DNA of 12,687 nt. It comes from CAZHYV01 sp964537055. GTDB lineage: Bacteria > Myxococcota_A > Polyangia > Palsa-1104 > JAEUJZ01. The stretch covers positions 1 through 12,687 of the forward strand of contig CAZHYV010000015.1 of NCBI GenBank assembly GCA_964537055.1. The letters run 5' to 3'. The translations under genes and the position numbers were made by a program. Position 1 is the first letter of the stretch, and every line of letters starts with the position of its first letter. The notes beneath the pieces are model-generated. The model searched no databases and was not told where the DNA came from. It saw only the letters and a program-made list of their open reading frames with translations. Positions 5,850 through 12,674 of the stretch are shown in pieces.

Positions 5850-7337
5850 ATGCCCTTACAGCCCACGACCCCCGAAGCTCTCACGTTCGATGACGTTCTT
5901 TTGGTACCTGCAGAAAGCGAAGTTCTTCCAAAAGAGGTAGATCTAAAAACAAGCTTAACGGAAACAATTGATCTAAAGATTCCTCTTTTGTCTTCCGCCA
6001 TGGATACAGTGACGGAGTCTCAAACTGCGATTGCGATTGCCCGCGAAGGAGGGCTAGGCGTAATACACAAAAACATGTCGATTCAGGCGCAAGCTCGCGA
6101 GGTCACCAAGGTGAAAAAAGCTGAATCCGGGATGGTTACAGATCCAGTCACGATCCACCCTGATGAATCTTTAGAGCAGGCACTTTTGCTGATGAAGCGA
6201 CATCAAATCTCCGGACTGCCCGTCATAGAGAAAGGGGTGCCGGTGGGTATTTTGACCAACCGAGATGTTCGGTTTGAGCGAAATCTGCATCTTAAAGTCA
6301 AAGACCTTATGACCAAGAAACTGATTACGGTACCCGAGGGATTCTCGGTAGAGCAAAGCAAAGAGCTCTTACATCAGTACCGTATTGAAAAATTGGTCGT
6401 AGTCGATCATGAGGGGCGCTTAAAGGGATTGATTACGATCAAAGACATTGAGAAAGCGCAGCACCATCCGCTTGCAGTGAAAGACGAGCGTGGCCGTTTG
6501 CGGGTAGGGGCCGCAGTCGGGGTTTCGGAGGACCGGGATGAAAGGATTCACGCACTGCTTCAGGCTGGGGCGGATGTCGTTGTGATGGATACGGCCCACG
6601 GTCATTCTAAAAAGGTTGTAGACGCAATGGCAGACGCCCGAAGGAACTACCCTCATGCTCAGTTTATTGCGGGGAATGTGGCGACCAAGGAGGCGTATGA
6701 GGCTTTGGTTCGGGCGGGGGCGGATGCAGTCAAGGTCGGAATCGGCCCGGGTTCAATTTGTACGACTCGGGTTGTGGCAGGCGTTGGTGTCCCCCAAATT
6801 ACGGCGATTGCAGACTGCGCCCAATCTGCACGGCGACTTGGAAAGCCTATCATTGCAGATGGAGGAATCAAATATTCAGGCGATATTGTAAAGGCACTTG
6901 CTGCAGGGGCTGATACTGTGATGATTGGCTCTCTGTTTGCTGGAACTGATGAGGCCCCTGGAGAAGTCATTTTGTATCAGGGGCGCTCATATAAAGTATA
7001 TCGAGGGATGGGTTCGCTTGGCGCTATGCGCTTTGGATCGAGTGATCGATACTTTCAAGACCACGTGTCCTTAGAAAATGAACGTAACGACAAGTTAGTT
7101 CCTGAAGGGATCGAGGGTCGGGTAGCCTACCGAGGTCCCCTCTCGTACTCGATTGCCCAATTGCTAGGGGGCTTACGGGCAGGCATGGGTTATGTCGGAT
7201 GTAAAACGGTTCTCGAGCTTCATGAGAAGTCAAAGTTTGTGAAGATTACCTCGATGGGCCTTCGGGAGTCTCATGTACATGATGTAATTGTCACCAAGGA
7301 AGCTCCCAACTACCGTTCCCATTATCATGGCGATTAG
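5850..7337 (+). CDS. guaB: Inosine-5'-monophosphate dehydrogenase
   Basis: GuaB oxidises IMP to XMP with NAD+, the committed step of guanine nucleotide synthesis. The 495-residue length is normal. The N-terminal A-L-T-F-D-D-V-L-L-V-P and L-S-S-A-M-D-T-V-T-E motifs belong to the TIM barrel. Residues about 95-215 are two CBS domains inserted in the barrel. The catalytic loop G-P-G-S-I-C-T-T has Cys304, D-G-G-I follows, and the mobile flap carries E-G-I-E-G-R-V-A-Y. All key residues are present. The start at 5850 gives the usual family beginning MPLQPTTPEALTFDDVLL. An ATG at 5835 or 5769 is also possible: AGGA at 5828-5831 is rather close (3 bases) to 5835 and far from 5850. guaA is not adjacent. 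The gene ends 18 bases before the convergent beta-helix gene. Confidence 0.97.
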   Translation: MPLQPTTPEALTFDDVLLVPAESEVLPKEVDLKTSLTETIDLKIPLLSSAMDTVTESQTAIAIAREGGLGVIHKNMSIQAQAREVTKVKKAESGMVTDPVTIHPDESLEQALLLMKRHQISGLPVIEKGVPVGILTNRDVRFERNLHLKVKDLMTKKLITVPEGFSVEQSKELLHQYRIEKLVVVDHEGRLKGLITIKDIEKAQHHPLAVKDERGRLRVGAAVGVSEDRDERIHALLQAGADVVVMDTAHGHSKKVVDAMADARRNYPHAQFIAGNVATKEAYEALVRAGADAVKVGIGPGSICTTRVVAGVGVPQITAIADCAQSARRLGKPIIADGGIKYSGDIVKALAAGADTVMIGSLFAGTDEAPGEVILYQGRSYKVYRGMGSLGAMRFGSSDRYFQDHVSLENERNDKLVPEGIEGRVAYRGPLSYSIAQLLGGLRAGMGYVGCKTVLELHEKSKFVKITSMGLRESHVHDVIVTKEAPNYRSHYHGD

Positions 7338-7355
7338 ATAGGGAGGATCGTTTTT

Positions 7356-9197
7356 CTAGGGGAGAGGGGGAATGGGGTATGCTACGGTTGCATAATTTTG
7401 TGTGTCGATATGAGGGCCGATCCACTCATCAATGTCGTTCGTAATTCCCCAATAATTATTCTGCGCATTGACTTGATAGATTGTTTGATTTTTGATACTT
7501 GCGGTAAGACCCAAAAGGTTATTTTTTGAGAAAACAGCTAAGGTATTCGTTCCTTGAGGGATATTGGGATCATCTGCAATAAGGACCCCGATGTCATTAT
7601 TAACGATGTGATTTTCAGACGCATTGACAAAGGGATAAGAAATTCCTGGAATGCCAGGCACTAAAATCATTCCAGTCCCAAACGAGCTTCCGGTAAGGAT
7701 ATTTTGTTTTACCCCTGCCTTAAGTTCAGTATAAAGGTGAGCCCTTCGGTTTGCTGCAAGCAGATTATTTTCAATATTTGTCTCTATTTCGCTACTATCC
7801 ACCCCATGCGAAGCAACCACTAAAATGCCTGCGTCATTTTGAAACATTTGGTTTCGAAGAATGGACACATTTTTTGTAGGTCCCCTCACAACAATGCCAG
7901 CTCCTTGAAGGTTCCCAAAAATCTCAGGCCCACAATTTTCTGATTCTGGCTTATTAGGGTCTCGGTATTCGCATAAGTTTCCAGAAATTTGGTTATTTTC
8001 GATAGAACCAGAGGACTGATGGAGGATAATTCCATTGCGAGCTAAGTACGGAGTAACGGTGCTAATGATTTCGTTGTTCATAATTACGCTTCTGCTTCCA
8101 ACGCCGCCTACCACAATTCCAGCCTTCTGATATTCTACCAAACGGTTATGAGAGATAAAGGCCCTGGCGCTTTTTTGCTGGGCGGGATCTTGTTCTTGGT
8201 AATGACCTACCAAGATACCAAATCCATTTTGACATCCAGTCATCGGCTCTTCACGAATATTAATGAGGCTGTTATCGTGAATGTATGCAAAAGCTCCGTC
8301 CCGAACACGAATGCCACTTAAGATACTTCCACATCCACCTTTGGTAGGCCCTTCGATAACAAAGTTGGCGACTTCGACCGGCGAGGTATAAGTGGAGGGG
8401 GTTTCTGCACCAGAAATGACAAGCAAATCCTTATTTCCATAGGGGTTCGGGTTTGGGTTTGGTAGAGCTTTCGCTCTTAGCCGGGAAGATTTCGAAGAAT
8501 GGTTTCGGCCGATTAAAGCGATGGGCGAGCGGATATATACCTGCTCTGGGTAGTCTCCGGGCTCTACAAGAATGGTGTCAATCCCTAAGGAAGGAGTGCT
8601 TGCTACGGTATCAAGTGCATTTTGGATGGTTTTTTTAGGCCGCTCCCTTGTCAATCCGTTGTTTTTGTCGTTTCCTTCTTTGGAGGATACATACATGGTT
8701 TGGTCTGTCCCGATTCCTTGGATAGGGATCGTATACGTCGTATCACCCTTGTTAGAATTTGATAATTGAAGATGCACATAATCCCGTACGAGGCCTATCT
8801 GAGTGGGGCTAAACCACACCCGAAAGCTTAGGGTTTCTCCTGGTAAGATGGTTTCTCTCGCTGTACTATCATCAATGACAAAGTCTTTTGAGGCTTCTCC
8901 TAGAAGCGAGATATCCCTGAAGAAGATTGGAGCGGTTGATAGATTTTTTACATTAATTCGTAGTGGCAAAGAACGACCTGCGTAGATGTTTCTCTTCCCA
9001 AAATCTAAGCCACTCGTTAAAAGGGGTTGAACAACGGTCTCAGAATTGAGGGAGGTTACCAAGTTTGTGACAGTTAGTTCGACGGTAAAGGAAGAAGGAT
9101 TTGGATGGACGCCCCACCAGTGTGGGTGTCGACCACACCCTAGAAGCAAGCTGCCAATGAAAAAGGAAGAGGACAGAATAAATAAGAATCTTTTCAT
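7356..9197 (-). CDS. Beta-helix lipoprotein with an Ig-like ASH domain
   Basis: This is a 613-residue predicted surface lipoprotein. The signal peptide ends in L-L-L-G-C with Cys21. Residues about 65-165 look like an immunoglobulin-like ASPM-SPD-2-Hydin (choice-of-anchor) domain: F-G, then N-x-G-like turns, L-P-G-E-T-L-S-F-R-V-W-F-S-P-T-Q-I-G, and a final I-P-I-Q-G-I-G-T. At about 168 a DUF1565-type start (MYVSSKEGNDKNNG, then T-I-Q-N-A-L) opens a right-handed parallel beta-helix that runs to the end, with many N-x-I and G-I-x-V turns such as I-x-N-N-x-I. This fold is found in pectate lyases and in adhesins; no catalytic site could be identified, so enzyme activity is not claimed. The ribosome-binding site is weak (AGG about 9 bases upstream). 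A TTGACA promoter lies upstream at 9230-9259. Confidence 0.88.
   Translation of the reverse strand: MKRFLFILSSSFFIGSLLLGCGRHPHWWGVHPNPSSFTVELTVTNLVTSLNSETVVQPLLTSGLDFGKRNIYAGRSLPLRINVKNLSTAPIFFRDISLLGEASKDFVIDDSTARETILPGETLSFRVWFSPTQIGLVRDYVHLQLSNSNKGDTTYTIPIQGIGTDQTMYVSSKEGNDKNNGLTRERPKKTIQNALDTVASTPSLGIDTILVEPGDYPEQVYIRSPIALIGRNHSSKSSRLRAKALPNPNPNPYGNKDLLVISGAETPSTYTSPVEVANFVIEGPTKGGCGSILSGIRVRDGAFAYIHDNSLINIREEPMTGCQNGFGILVGHYQEQDPAQQKSARAFISHNRLVEYQKAGIVVGGVGSRSVIMNNEIISTVTPYLARNGIILHQSSGSIENNQISGNLCEYRDPNKPESENCGPEIFGNLQGAGIVVRGPTKNVSILRNQMFQNDAGILVVASHGVDSSEIETNIENNLLAANRRAHLYTELKAGVKQNILTGSSFGTGMILVPGIPGISYPFVNASENHIVNNDIGVLIADDPNIPQGTNTLAVFSKNNLLGLTASIKNQTIYQVNAQNNYWGITNDIDEWIGPHIDTQNYATVAYPIPPLP
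8443..8460. repeat. Three hexamer units inside the beta-helix gene
   Basis: GGGTTC, GGGTTT, GGGTTT in tandem encode the Asn-Pro-Asn-Pro-Asn-Pro stretch of the beta-helix lipoprotein. The 6-base unit keeps the reading frame, so copy-number change would lengthen or shorten the loop without switching the gene off. Confidence 0.55.
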
Positions 9198-9229
9198 GAA
9201 GTTACCTAACGTTTTTCGAGTTTTTATGT

Positions 9230-9259
9230 AGAATAATTATAATAATGTTGGAATGTCAA
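9230..9259 (-). promoter_or_regulatory. Candidate sigma-70 promoter of the beta-helix lipoprotein
   Basis: On the minus strand a perfect TTGACA (9254-9259) is followed after 18 bases by TATTCT (9230-9235), in a very A+T-rich stretch. A TATAAT lies within the spacer but is too close (12 bases) to serve this -35. The start codon is about 33 bases downstream of the -10 box. Confidence 0.5.
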
Positions 9260-9519
9260 ATAGTTAGTAGGCTAGCCCTAGGTTGCTTCCTCCGATAAAG
9301 ATTTTAGATCAGCCTAGTAAGGTTTGTTGAGAACCCCACAAAACAGCTAGATAGAAGTAGAACGAGTTGCTTTACAGCTTGCTATCATCTACACGTGTAT
9401 CTGGGTAGGGAGAAACCGGGTGGTTCTAGGAAAAGCTGATTCGTCACTGCTGGAAGGTGAAATTGCACTGGGAAGCGAAACAGCTGCCCAGCCGTTCGAG
9501 TCTAGTAGCAATTTCTAAC
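9260..9519. other. Unassigned intergenic region with short hairpins and a possible gene remnant
   Basis: This 260-base stretch holds no gene I recognise. On the plus strand one frame is open from 9351 to the TAA at 9516-9518 (55 codons) without an early ATG, GTG or TTG; it may be chance or the tail of a decayed gene. A hairpin at 9468-9491 pairs CTGGG with CCCAG and AGC with GCT around a GAAACA loop. A 10-base palindrome TACACGTGTA lies near 9391. A GGAGG on the minus strand near 9290 has no start codon in range. No tRNA or known riboswitch could be built from it. Confidence 0.4.
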
Positions 9520-10023
9520 TTACATTCGTATCGAGGTTTCCTTTGAGTTGGAAGAAGGACGTACCTCTTTGTCTTTCATCTTCTTCAGGGTTTCCTCGAT
9601 CCATGCCCGATGTCTTCTTTCATCCGCTAAGTTTTCACGAAGAATCGCTTTTGCATGAGAAGGCAGATCAGTGCGCTCGGTAGCTCTCTCGTAGGCGGTA
9701 TTGGTATCATTTTCGTTAGAAAGCATTGCAGTCAGAATGCCTTCATCTCCAATCAGATTACCTAGGTAAACCTTTCCTTTGGTGAGGAGCGCCTTCACAT
9801 CTGCTTTATAGGGAGGTGTTCCTCCCATCTCAACAACCAAAGAACTTAGGTTTTGTGTATGTCTCTCATGGTCCTCTTGGAACTTTCGCAACCTTTCTTG
9901 GTAAGTAGGTTCTCTAAGCCGTTCAATCGCCACCTTATATGCTTCGATGGCATCGAAATCAAGTTCGATTAGATCCTTCAATAAGTTCACCAAGTTTTTC
10001 TCCATTCCAATCATCGTTGCCAT
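9520..10023 (-). CDS. Ferritin-like four-helix protein, DUF2383 / PA2169 type
   Basis: This is a 167-residue cytoplasmic protein predicted to fold as a four-helix bundle. Helix 1 (residues 9-36) contains D-A-I-E-A-Y with Glu27, helix 2 has F-Q-E-D-H-E-R-H (50-55), helix 3 carries N-E-N-D-T-N-T-A-Y-E-R-A (103-114), and helix 4 has A-D-E-R-R-H (Glu135, His138). The E-x-x-H-type residues resemble the metal ligands of ferritin-like proteins, so a di-metal site is plausible. The family match is DUF2383, members of which are of unknown function and often stress-associated. The last 15 residues are a charged, probably disordered tail. The start at 10023 is firm: AAGGAGG lies 6 bases upstream. It lies downstream of the FMN reductase gene on the same strand, 68 bases away, so the two may be co-transcribed. 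Confidence 0.88.
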   Translation of the reverse strand: MATMIGMEKNLVNLLKDLIELDFDAIEAYKVAIERLREPTYQERLRKFQEDHERHTQNLSSLVVEMGGTPPYKADVKALLTKGKVYLGNLIGDEGILTAMLSNENDTNTAYERATERTDLPSHAKAILRENLADERRHRAWIEETLKKMKDKEVRPSSNSKETSIRM

Positions 10024-10046
10024 AACACCCTCCTTTTCCTTGAAAA

Positions 10047-10070
10047 ATTGAAACTCCTATTGAAACTCCT
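10047..10070. repeat. Two exact tandem copies of a 12-base unit
   Basis: ATTGAAACTCCT occurs twice back to back between the FMN reductase and DUF2383 genes. On the minus strand each copy carries an AGGAG, so the leader of the DUF2383 gene has two extra ribosome-binding-like sites upstream of the real one. Confidence 0.8.
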
Positions 10071-10091
10071 ACCGAAGAGAAATCTTCAAGC

Positions 10092-10700
10092 CTATTTATT
10101 ACTAAGTCTGTTTTTCAGAAGATCAAGGGACGGATTCTCTGATCCATGGATCTTCTTCACCCAGGCATCAAATGATTGTAGGAATTTCTTAAGATACTTT
10201 TGGGTTGTTTCGTCAATGAGATTTCCCTCAGCATCAAACTTCTCATTGGCTTTTGTGACAAATAGCTCGGGCGTATTCATAGGGATCATATTAGTGAAGA
10301 TGCAAACCTGTCGTAGCGCCATTTGTCCCCGAATGGTACCGAAGTTTCCAGGAGTTGCTCCCATGATTCCAAGCGGTTTCCCATCTAGGGGTGGATTTGG
10401 CGCTCGGGAGGCCCAATCAATCGCATTTTTGAGAACTCCAGAAATAGAATAGTTATACTCTGGGCTGGCAATAAGAATCGCATCGGCTTTGGCAATGCGT
10501 TCCCGAAAAGTTTTCACTGGTTCTGGCATTCCAGCATCGAGTACATCTTGATTGAAGAGAGGAATATCGTGGAGGTCACAAGTTTCCATGGAAATCCCCT
10601 CGGGTAAGTGCTTCGCCGCTTCTAAAAGAAGCATGCGGTTGTACGATTGTTTTCGGAGGCTGCCACAGATTCCTAACATGGTAAATGAAGAAGTCATCAT
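10092..10700 (-). CDS. NAD(P)H-dependent FMN reductase family flavoprotein
   Basis: This is a flavodoxin-like FMN protein that uses NAD(P)H to reduce flavin, quinones or azo/chromate-type substrates; the natural substrate is unknown. The product is about 202 residues. Near the N-terminus G-S-L-R-K-Q-S-Y-N is the FMN phosphate loop (G-S-x-R-x-x-S-x-N). S-P-E-Y-N-Y-S-I-S-G-V-L-K-N-A-I-D-W is the second flavin-binding segment, and G-A-T-P-G-N-F-G-T is the third. No signal peptide. The start is uncertain: ATGs at 10700, 10697 and 10679 all fit the fold, and none has a clear ribosome-binding site; the frame is open to a TTG at 10778, which would overlap the divergent gene. It is 68 bases upstream of the DUF2383 gene and divergent from the small lipoprotein. 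Confidence 0.92.
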   Translation of the reverse strand: MMTSSFTMLGICGSLRKQSYNRMLLLEAAKHLPEGISMETCDLHDIPLFNQDVLDAGMPEPVKTFRERIAKADAILIASPEYNYSISGVLKNAIDWASRAPNPPLDGKPLGIMGATPGNFGTIRGQMALRQVCIFTNMIPMNTPELFVTKANEKFDAEGNLIDETTQKYLKKFLQSFDAWVKKIHGSENPSLDLLKNRLSNK

Positions 10701-10788
10701 GGATAGGATCGTAAGAACTTTCGTTCGTTTGTAAAATCTTTTGCTCAAACTCTTGACGATCTTAGAAAAGAGACCCAAACTAAAGGCT

Positions 10789-11169
10789 ATGACAAAGACA
10801 TCCTTTTTTCAAAATATGGGTCGTGTAAGTGTTGTTCTTTTCCTCGCTGGTACTGCTTTTCTAGGCTGCAATGGATATGAAAAGAAAGAAGTACGAGAAA
10901 ACATTAAAATGGCGAAAGCTGGGGATATCTCTGCGTGTATTGAGCAGGAGGGGCAAAAGGGTTCTCATTACGATGTGAAGGTGAAGTTTAAGATGGAGAT
11001 TGCTCCTAACGGGAAAATGAACCGACTCGAAGTGGTGAGCGAGACTCCAAACGTAAACCCAACCTCTTTGCTTGAATGCCTCCGCAACAAAGCAGTTGCG
11101 TGGACGTTTGCTCCTCCACCAAAAGGCGAGATGACGCTTGCCACGTACGAAGCGCTTCTCCACGTATAG
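10789..11169 (+). CDS. Small lipoprotein with an AgmX/PglI-like C-terminal domain
   Basis: This is a 126-residue predicted lipoprotein. The signal peptide ends in F-L-G-C with Cys27. The mature part (about 40-126) resembles the AgmX/PglI C-terminal (TonB-tail-like) domain common in myxobacteria: I-x-A-C, an alternating strand K-V-K-F-K-M-E-I, A-P-N-G-K-M, a helix with L-L-E-C-L-R-N, then W-T-F-A-P-P-P. The two cysteines I-S-A-C and L-L-E-C are in the positions where the family usually carries them. AgmX and PglI are gliding-motility proteins of Myxococcus xanthus, but most proteins with this tail have no assigned role. The start at 10789 has AAAGG only 2 bases upstream, which is short; the frame is open to a TTG at 10741 and an ATG at 10816 also exists. 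A strong terminator follows at 11260. Confidence 0.78.
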   Translation: MTKTSFFQNMGRVSVVLFLAGTAFLGCNGYEKKEVRENIKMAKAGDISACIEQEGQKGSHYDVKVKFKMEIAPNGKMNRLEVVSETPNVNPTSLLECLRNKAVAWTFAPPPKGEMTLATYEALLHV

Positions 11170-11259
11170 GATCCTTCGGAAGCCGTACCCAATACGCCTT
11201 TCTTTAGGAATACTGGTGGAAGCCCGTAAATATGGGAATTCGTGAACGCGAAAGTACCT

Positions 11260-11298
11260 AAAAACCATGGTGTGGAACGATGCCTACCATGGTTTTTT
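11260..11298. terminator. Strong bidirectional intrinsic terminator
   Basis: AAAAACCATGGT and ACCATGGTTTTT form a perfect 12-bp inverted repeat (7 bp of core stem, CCATGGT/ACCATGG, extended by an A/T run) with a 14-base loop. Reading plus it ends in a run of T after the stem; reading minus it also ends in a run of T. It therefore can stop both the lipoprotein gene coming from the left and rbfA coming from the right. Its right edge overlaps the last bases of the rbfA stop codon. Confidence 0.85.
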
Positions 11299-11737
11299 AT
11301 TGCGACGAATTGGTTGGTTCTTGCCGCCTCTCGTCTCGAAACACCTCATTGGCACGGAGGGACGACTCTGCCAGCCGATCTCGATGGAAATGGAGTGTTG
11401 GGATCCGCTTCATCGCCAAAGCCTCCGCCAATTTGCTTCTTAGAAAAGGCATGGCCTTTTCAAAGCCCATTTGGACTTCTTTTAGGGTTGGCATGGGACT
11501 TGCTGCGGGATCAATGGCATAATTGACCTTTGCATTTCGTAGATCCGGACTTAACTGCAGAGAAACAATAGAAACATCCTGCAACCTCGGATCACTCACT
11601 TCAAATCGAAATAAACGATCCACCTCTTCAAAGAACAAGTGTTCCAGACGGGCCAGCCGATTCCCCGAGGGGCCTTCTACTTCAAAGAGACTAAAGGGTT
11701 GTTCTGAAGGATGACGCCGTGACTTTGGGTGTTTCAT
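11297..11737 (-). CDS. rbfA: Ribosome-binding factor A
   Basis: RbfA binds the 30S subunit and helps mature the 5' end of 16S rRNA, and is needed for growth in the cold in E. coli. The product is 146 residues; the KH-like core spans about 27-125 with R-L-x-x-L-F-F-E-E-V, the family hallmark D-P-R-L-x-D-V-x-I-V-S-L, L-S-P-D-L-R-N-A-K-V, a helix F-L-R-S-K-L-A, and I-P-T-L-H-F. The first 25 residues are an extension rich in basic and polar residues. The start is the only ATG that precedes the core; its ribosome-binding site is weak (AGGTGA is 18 bases away). Usually rbfA follows infB in the nusA-infB-rbfA-truB cluster; here it stands alone, with its own terminator, next to an unrelated gene. Confidence 0.93.
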   Translation of the reverse strand: MKHPKSRRHPSEQPFSLFEVEGPSGNRLARLEHLFFEEVDRLFRFEVSDPRLQDVSIVSLQLSPDLRNAKVNYAIDPAASPMPTLKEVQMGFEKAMPFLRSKLAEALAMKRIPTLHFHRDRLAESSLRANEVFRDERRQEPTNSSQ

Positions 11738-11862
11738 AGCGGGACTATTATGTTCACCTATCCGCTTTGTGGCAAGGGAGAAGTCGTAGGGAACTTGTTT
11801 AGATGATTGAAAGATGAAATTTTGATAATGGTCTATGGCTAGGACTTTCGAAAAATATTTTG

Positions 11863-11891
11863 TTGCAGAACAAGATATCTTGTTAGATATT
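11863..11891 (+). promoter_or_regulatory. Candidate promoter with a 16-bp palindromic operator in the spacer
   Basis: TTGCAG (11863-11868) and GATATT (11886-11891) are 17 bases apart. The spacer is almost entirely the perfect palindrome AACAAGATATCTTGTT (11869-11884). A further half-site ATATTTTGTT lies just before it (9 of 10 matches to the ATATCTTGTT arm). A dimeric repressor bound there would cover both promoter boxes. The transcript would begin close to the GAGAGGA ribosome-binding site, giving a very short leader. The palindrome is certain; the promoter and repressor roles are inferred. Confidence 0.55.
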
Positions 11892-11913
11892 TCCAGAGAG
11901 GATATTATTACTT

Positions 11914-12240
11914 ATGGCACTCAAAAAAGATTCGATTGTTGAAGGGAAACTTAAACTGCAAGTAGAGCTTGGAGAAAATAGTGCACTGCCGTATGTTGCT
12001 GTTGAATTTTTTCAGCTTTCTCAATTCTCATCTGAATTTACACTTTCTTGTTTTCCATTAGATTACCAAGCTGTTATTAACACTCGTTTAAGAGCAGACA
12101 AAGAAGGTCTTCAAGTAGATGATTTTGTTTCTATAAAAACTGCTCCAATTTTTAAAATGATTCTTTCAAGTGAAGCATTGAAGCGTCTTGCTCAAGAAAT
12201 AGACAATCTCACAAAGAACTTGAAGGAGCCCCAGAAATGA
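11914..12240 (+). CDS. Unknown protein, first gene of an A+T-rich pair; weak DUF3467-like pattern
   Basis: This is a 108-residue protein with no signal peptide or membrane segment. I do not recognise it firmly. The order of segments resembles DUF3467: a strand V-A-V-E-F-F-Q-L-S-x-x-x-S-E-F-T-L, then V-S-I-K-T-A-P and a final helix L-S-S-E-A-L-K-R-L-A-Q-E-I-D-N-L. This match is tentative. The gene is visibly richer in A and T than its neighbours, which suggests a different origin or weak selection. The ATG at 11914 has AGGA 11 bases upstream, rather far. Its TGA overlaps the ATG of the next gene (ATGA), so the two are co-transcribed and probably translationally coupled. A palindrome-bearing promoter lies directly upstream. 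Confidence 0.75.
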   Translation: MALKKDSIVEGKLKLQVELGENSALPYVAVEFFQLSQFSSEFTLSCFPLDYQAVINTRLRADKEGLQVDDFVSIKTAPIFKMILSSEALKRLAQEIDNLTKNLKEPQK

Positions 12241-12674
12241 TTGCGCAAAAGAACTATGATTTTAGCTCTATGGTTGTGGGATTTAAAACTTCATCAATAG
12301 CTTCGTCCACACTAGTGTCTATAAGTGTTCGTTATCCTAAATTTGAGCATCAGGAAGAGTTGAAACAGCTCTACATTGCGGCAAAAAACTCAATTCAAGA
12401 TCTCCTTGAAAGAATCAAATTATTAGGTTACCAAATTTCTCATCTCTATGGAGATATAAGCAAAAAAAAGCTTCAGGTGGTTGAAGATCAATTCTTTCAA
12501 GAAAAAAGTAAGCGTTCTACTGAAGAAAAGGCGATGCAGCTAGCTTATCTATCTTATTTGATTCCCGAACAGCTAGATTTAGAGACAGTTCTTCTTCTGT
12601 TTGGATGTACAGGAGAGCAAGGAGAGATTCTTTGGAGTGCGCCCCTGGGCTGGACAAAATTTAGCGGAGTTTGA
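12237..12674 (+). CDS. Unknown protein, second gene of the A+T-rich pair
   Basis: This is a 145-residue protein, not recognised. There is no signal peptide. Residues 1-35 look beta-rich (MVVGFKTSSIASSTLVSISV), residues 38-100 are charged and helical with a probable coiled coil (E-E-L-K-Q-L-Y-I-A-A-K-N-S-I-Q-D-L-L-E-R-I), and residues about 108-120 are hydrophobic. The last 20 residues (E-I-L-W-S-A-P-L-G-W-T-K-F-S-G-V) sit in DNA of higher G+C than the rest of the gene, so the natural end may have been replaced by a rearrangement or frameshift. AAGGAG (12223-12228) lies 8 bases before the ATG, a good site. It overlaps the previous gene by 4 bases. Beyond its stop only 13 bases remain in the window. 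Confidence 0.72.
   Translation: MIAQKNYDFSSMVVGFKTSSIASSTLVSISVRYPKFEHQEELKQLYIAAKNSIQDLLERIKLLGYQISHLYGDISKKKLQVVEDQFFQEKSKRSTEEKAMQLAYLSYLIPEQLDLETVLLLFGCTGEQGEILWSAPLGWTKFSGV

Noticed and set aside
6659..6970. Minus-strand frame inside guaB
   Set aside because: It lies fully within the catalytic core of IMP dehydrogenase and shows no recognisable domain.
9410..9491. Cobalamin-riboswitch-like words (GGTGAAAT, GAAAC)
   Set aside because: The conserved boxes are not in the right order or spacing and no downstream transport or biosynthesis gene follows on that strand.
9494..9512. TTCGAGT resembling a tRNA T-loop
   Set aside because: The flanking bases do not form the 5-bp T-stem, and no anticodon arm or acceptor stem could be paired.
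11280..11526. Two plus-strand open frames opposite rbfA
   Set aside because: They are complements of rbfA, which has clear family motifs, and they begin inside the terminator.
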